A stretch of DNA of 64,000 nucleotides from Nonomuraea spiralis (GTDB lineage Bacteria > Actinomycetota > Actinomycetes > Streptosporangiales > Streptosporangiaceae). Positions 61,847-64,000 of this stretch are shown piece after piece. The position numbers and the translations under genes were made by a program. The DNA lies in NCBI RefSeq assembly GCF_014648435.1, contig NZ_BMRC01000001.1, positions 134,481-198,480 on the forward strand, read 5' to 3'. Position 1 is the stretch's first letter. Every line of letters starts with the position of its first letter. The notes beneath the pieces are model-generated. The model did no database searches. It saw nothing but the letters and a program-made list of their open reading frames with translations, and was not told the DNA's origin.

Positions 61847-62611
61847 TCAATTGGGCGGATCGAAACGGCCGTCCACGGCGGTCCAGCCGCCGTCCACGTA
61901 CAACACCGAGCCCGTCACGAAGCTCGCCGCGTCGCTCGCCAGGTAGACGACCGCGCCCGCCATCTCGGGCGCGGTCGCCCACCGGCCGAGGGCGCTCTTG
62001 GCGGCGTACGCGGCGTACCAGTCGGGGTTGTCCTTGATCTGCCTGGTCAGCGGGGTCTCGACGACGCCGGGCGCGATGGCGTTGACGCGCACGCCGTACG
62101 GGCCGAACTCGGCCGCCGCCGTCCGCAGCAACTGCACCAGCCCCGCCTTCGTCGCCGAGTAGACGCCCTGTCCCGGTTCGGTCACCGACGCCCGGATCGA
62201 GGCGAACCCGATGATCGAGCCGCGTCCCCGCTCCACCATCCCGGCGCCGAACGCCCGTACGACGTCGAACGAGGCCCGCAGGTTCAGCCCCACCACCCGG
62301 TCGAACTCCTCGCCGGAGTAGTCGAGCAGCCGCTTGCGCACGTTCGTCGCCGCCGTGAACACCAGCACGTCGGCCGGCTCCTCGGCGGCGGCGGTCCGTA
62401 CGGCGTCGTCGTCCAGCACGTCGAGCAGCCGCGCGGTGCTCTCGCAGCCGGCGGCGGTCTCCCGCGCGGCGTCCAGGTCCCGGTCCGCGCACACCACGGA
62501 CGCCCCATGCGCGGCCAGGGCGTACGCCGCCTCCCGGCCGATCCCGCTCCCGGCCCCGATCACCACGGCCCGCCGCCCGTCGAGGCGGAACAGCGCGTCA
62601 TATCCCGTCAT
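61847..62611 (-). CDS. Short-chain dehydrogenase/reductase (SDR)
   Basis: The protein has 254 residues of the classical SDR: GAGSGIGREAAYALAAHGASVVCADRDLDAA (NAD(H)-type, with the acidic Asp), AATNVRKR in the NNAG place, the Ser region IGFASI, Tyr-x-x-x-Lys in YSATKAGLVQLL and the C-terminal DGGWTAVDGRFDPP. It oxidises or reduces a secondary alcohol/ketone. ATG 62611 lies 7 nt after TAGTGT, so it may be leaderless; GTG 62620 is an alternative. Its promoter overlaps a second copy of the GntR operator, so it belongs to the peptide-importer regulon. Confidence 0.9.
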   Translation of the reverse strand: MTGYDALFRLDGRRAVVIGAGSGIGREAAYALAAHGASVVCADRDLDAARETAAGCESTARLLDVLDDDAVRTAAAEEPADVLVFTAATNVRKRLLDYSGEEFDRVVGLNLRASFDVVRAFGAGMVERGRGSIIGFASIRASVTEPGQGVYSATKAGLVQLLRTAAAEFGPYGVRVNAIAPGVVETPLTRQIKDNPDWYAAYAAKSALGRWATAPEMAGAVVYLASDAASFVTGSVLYVDGGWTAVDGRFDPPN

Positions 62612-62618
62612 GCAAGGC

Positions 62619-62646
62619 ACACTAGCGACTGGTCAGACCAGTGCAC
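62619..62646 (-). promoter_or_regulatory. SDR promoter with GntR operator, copy 2
   Basis: The 19-bp ACTGGTCAGACCAGTGCAC (62628-62646) is identical to the site at 47772-47790. On the minus strand the palindrome ends 3 bp before the -10 box TAGTGT (62624-62619), which is 7 nt before the SDR ATG. A bound repressor would block RNA polymerase. This is direct evidence of a shared regulon with the GntR at 46972. Confidence 0.8.
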
Positions 62647-62755
62647 CAGGTTCGCATCGCCCTGATCCGCGCGAGCACGCCGGGTCGGCGGCGCTTTTCT
62701 GTGGCGCCTTTCGGTGGCGCGGGATTGTCGGTGGCGCCTGCCAGGATGCGGAGGC

Positions 62756-63388
62756 ATGACGACCATCGCAGGCTTCTGGGACGCCGCGGCCGACTCCTTC
62801 GACGACGAGGCCGACCACGGGCTCCGCGATCCCGAGGTCAGGGCCGCCTGGGCGGCGCGGCTGGCCGAGTGGGTGCCCGCCGGGCCGCTCGACGTCCTCG
62901 ACCTGGGCTGCGGCACGGGCTCGCTGTCGCTGCTCCTGGCCGCCAGGGGCCACCGCCTGACCGGCGTCGACCTCGCCCCCCGCATGGTCGAACGGGCCAG
63001 AGCCAAGCTGGCCGGCACCGGCGCCGTGGTGCTGACGGGAGACGCGGCCGACCCGCCGGTCGGTGAGAGTCGCTTCGACGTCGTGATGGCTCGCCACGTT
63101 CTGTGGACCATCCCCGACCCGGAGGCGGCGCTGGCCCGTTGGGTGTCGCTGCTGCGTCCGGGCGGGCGGCTGGTGCTGGTGGAGGGCCGCTGGCAGACCT
63201 CCGGCGGCCGGCAGCCGAGCTACGTGCCGGGGGAGGAACTGCCATGGATGGGTGGCGTCACCGCCGACACCCTGACCACCGCGCTCCGCTCCCTGGTCGG
63301 CACGTACCAGGTGCACCCCCTCCCAGACCCGGCCCTCTGGGGCAAGGAGATCGCCGACGAACGCTACGCGGTGGTGGCCGAGCTGTGA
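62756..63388 (+). CDS. Class I SAM-dependent methyltransferase
   Basis: The protein has 210 residues: motif I VLDLGCGTGSLSLLLA, motif II LTGVDLAPRMVERA, VLTGDAADPPVGESRFDVVMARHVLWTIPDPEAALARWVSLLRPGGRLVLVEG. It is a UbiE/Methyltransf_11-type enzyme with an unknown acceptor. ATG 62756 lies 8 nt after CAGGAT; GGAGG is too close to serve as a normal ribosome-binding site. Upstream, GGTGGCGC is repeated three times (62702-62737). Its neighbours give no clear context. Confidence 0.85.
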   Translation: MTTIAGFWDAAADSFDDEADHGLRDPEVRAAWAARLAEWVPAGPLDVLDLGCGTGSLSLLLAARGHRLTGVDLAPRMVERARAKLAGTGAVVLTGDAADPPVGESRFDVVMARHVLWTIPDPEAALARWVSLLRPGGRLVLVEGRWQTSGGRQPSYVPGEELPWMGGVTADTLTTALRSLVGTYQVHPLPDPALWGKEIADERYAVVAEL

Positions 63389-63495
63389 GGACGTCCTGTC
63401 CGGAGCGGATGGTGACGGTGTAGGGGGGCACGGCCGACGACGACGTAGAGCACCGCCGGTCCGCGCAAACAGGGGCGCGCGGACCGGGAGCCGGT

Positions 63496-63522
63496 TGTAC
63501 GGGCTGTACGGGCTGTACGGAG
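63496..63522. repeat. Three 9-bp tandem repeats upstream of the last gene
   Basis: TGTACGGGC TGTACGGGC TGTACGGAG stand head to tail in the 246-bp gap between the methyltransferase and the last aldo/keto reductase, about 70 bp before a -10-like TACGAT (63591-63596). They may be regulator-binding half-sites. I see nothing else certain in this gap. Confidence 0.6.
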
Positions 63523-63634
63523 AGCGTCGGAGGCACGTGGACCGACGGGGCGGGCCGGCCGCGGGGCCGAGGGGCGGGTAGGGGGCGTCGTACGATGGGC
63601 GTTCTCGTTGGCGGGAAGGGGCAGGGGCGCGGTG

Positions 63635-64000
63635 GTGGGCAGGACGTTCGACATTGCCGGTGAGCTGCGCGTACGACGCCTCGGCTACGGCACCGCCCAG
63701 CTCACCGGCCCCGGCTACTGGGGTCCGCGCCTGCCGCCCGGCGAGGCGGTCGCGTTGCTGCGCCGAGCCGTGGATCACGGCGTCACGCTCATCGACACGG
63801 CCGACAACTACGGCCCGGGAGTCGCCGAGGAACTGGTCGCCCAGGCCCTCCACCCTTACCCCGAGGACCTGGTGCTGGCCACCAAGGGCGGTGTGATCCG
63901 TACCGGACCGGATGCGTGGCATCCCGCCGGACGTCCCGAGGATCTGCGTGCCATGTGCGAGGCGAGCCTGCGCCGCCTCCGTACCGAGACCGTCGACCTC
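63635..64000 (+). CDS. Aldo/keto reductase, 3' partial
   Basis: The first 122 residues of an AKR run off the window edge. VRRLGYGTAQLTGPGYWGP, AVDHGVTLIDTADNYGPGVAEELVAQAL (Asp and Tyr) and LVLATKGG (Lys) show the fold; the rest is missing. The group is YdhF/YajO-like, or pyridoxal reductase-like. GTG 63635 has AGGGG 7 nt upstream (GTG 63632 is also possible). TACGAT at 63591 is a likely -10 box. Confidence 0.85.
   Translation, partial: MGRTFDIAGELRVRRLGYGTAQLTGPGYWGPRLPPGEAVALLRRAVDHGVTLIDTADNYGPGVAEELVAQALHPYPEDLVLATKGGVIRTGPDAWHPAGRPEDLRAMCEASLRRLRTETVDL

Noticed and set aside
63496..63522. Possible CRISPR-type repeat array
   Set aside because: Only three directly adjoining 9-bp units without spacers; no cas genes are near.

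Overview
The window is very GC-rich and densely packed. It has many GTG starts, 4-bp ATGA/GTGA gene overlaps, several -10-like hexamers about 7 nt upstream of start codons (leaderless-type starts), mycothiol-type and SigE-family proteins, and an ArgR-like box. This points to a filamentous actinomycete; Streptosporangiales (Nonomuraea or Streptosporangium relatives) is my guess from general protein character, not a proven placement. I saw no rRNA, tRNA, CRISPR array or recognisable insertion sequence. Both ends of the window cut genes.

Layout. 1-7733: a branched-chain-amino-acid-type (Liv) ABC importer with a fused LivH-LivM permease, then a GMC alcohol oxidoreductase, an aldehyde dehydrogenase, a class III extradiol dioxygenase, an alpha/beta hydrolase and a GntR regulator. 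Together they look like an uptake and ring-cleavage operon for an aromatic compound. A convergent flavin monooxygenase of acyl-CoA dehydrogenase fold follows. 9138-13925: a solitary E. coli-type argG under a candidate ARG box, then a JmjC/cupin oxygenase facing a compact minus-strand operon (58-aa peptide, protein with a Cys-rich tail, DUF1399/GRDP-like protein, methyltransferase). That group resembles a small modified-peptide (RiPP-like) locus and is my main candidate for something undescribed. 13926-17456: a drug-type ABC exporter with a NarL-type two-component system. 17479-26364: phosphoesterase, an F-box-like protein pair behind a 5' hairpin, aldo/keto reductase, mycothiol-type enzyme, an HxlR-peroxiredoxin fusion divergent from an MFS exporter, MerR regulator, amidohydrolase.

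26446-31990: a second Liv importer with a different fusion (LivM-LivG) and a leader ORF. 32050-39039: signal-less subtilase, MFS exporter with LysR regulator, two acyl-CoA ligases. 39127-43687: a secreted metalloprotease and a lower-GC cassette of small secreted or membrane proteins lying between two remnants of one luciferase-like monooxygenase. 43688-46942: class IV aminotransferase, SigE-type sigma factor with membrane partner, class III cyclase. 46972-56492: a FadR-type GntR regulator divergent from a peptide ABC importer operon that ends with an M20 peptidase, a NylC/DmpA-type Ntn hydrolase and an aldehyde dehydrogenase. The same 19-bp operator recurs upstream of a short-chain dehydrogenase at 62.6 kb, which ties these loci into one regulon. 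56536-64000: WD40 protein, Tat-exported chondroitinase-like lyase, DUF4142 protein, short-chain dehydrogenase, methyltransferase, and a truncated aldo/keto reductase.

The general character is that of a soil saprophyte with several import-plus-catabolism modules, each beside its own regulator. All functions are from reading motifs and family resemblance by eye; nothing was searched.
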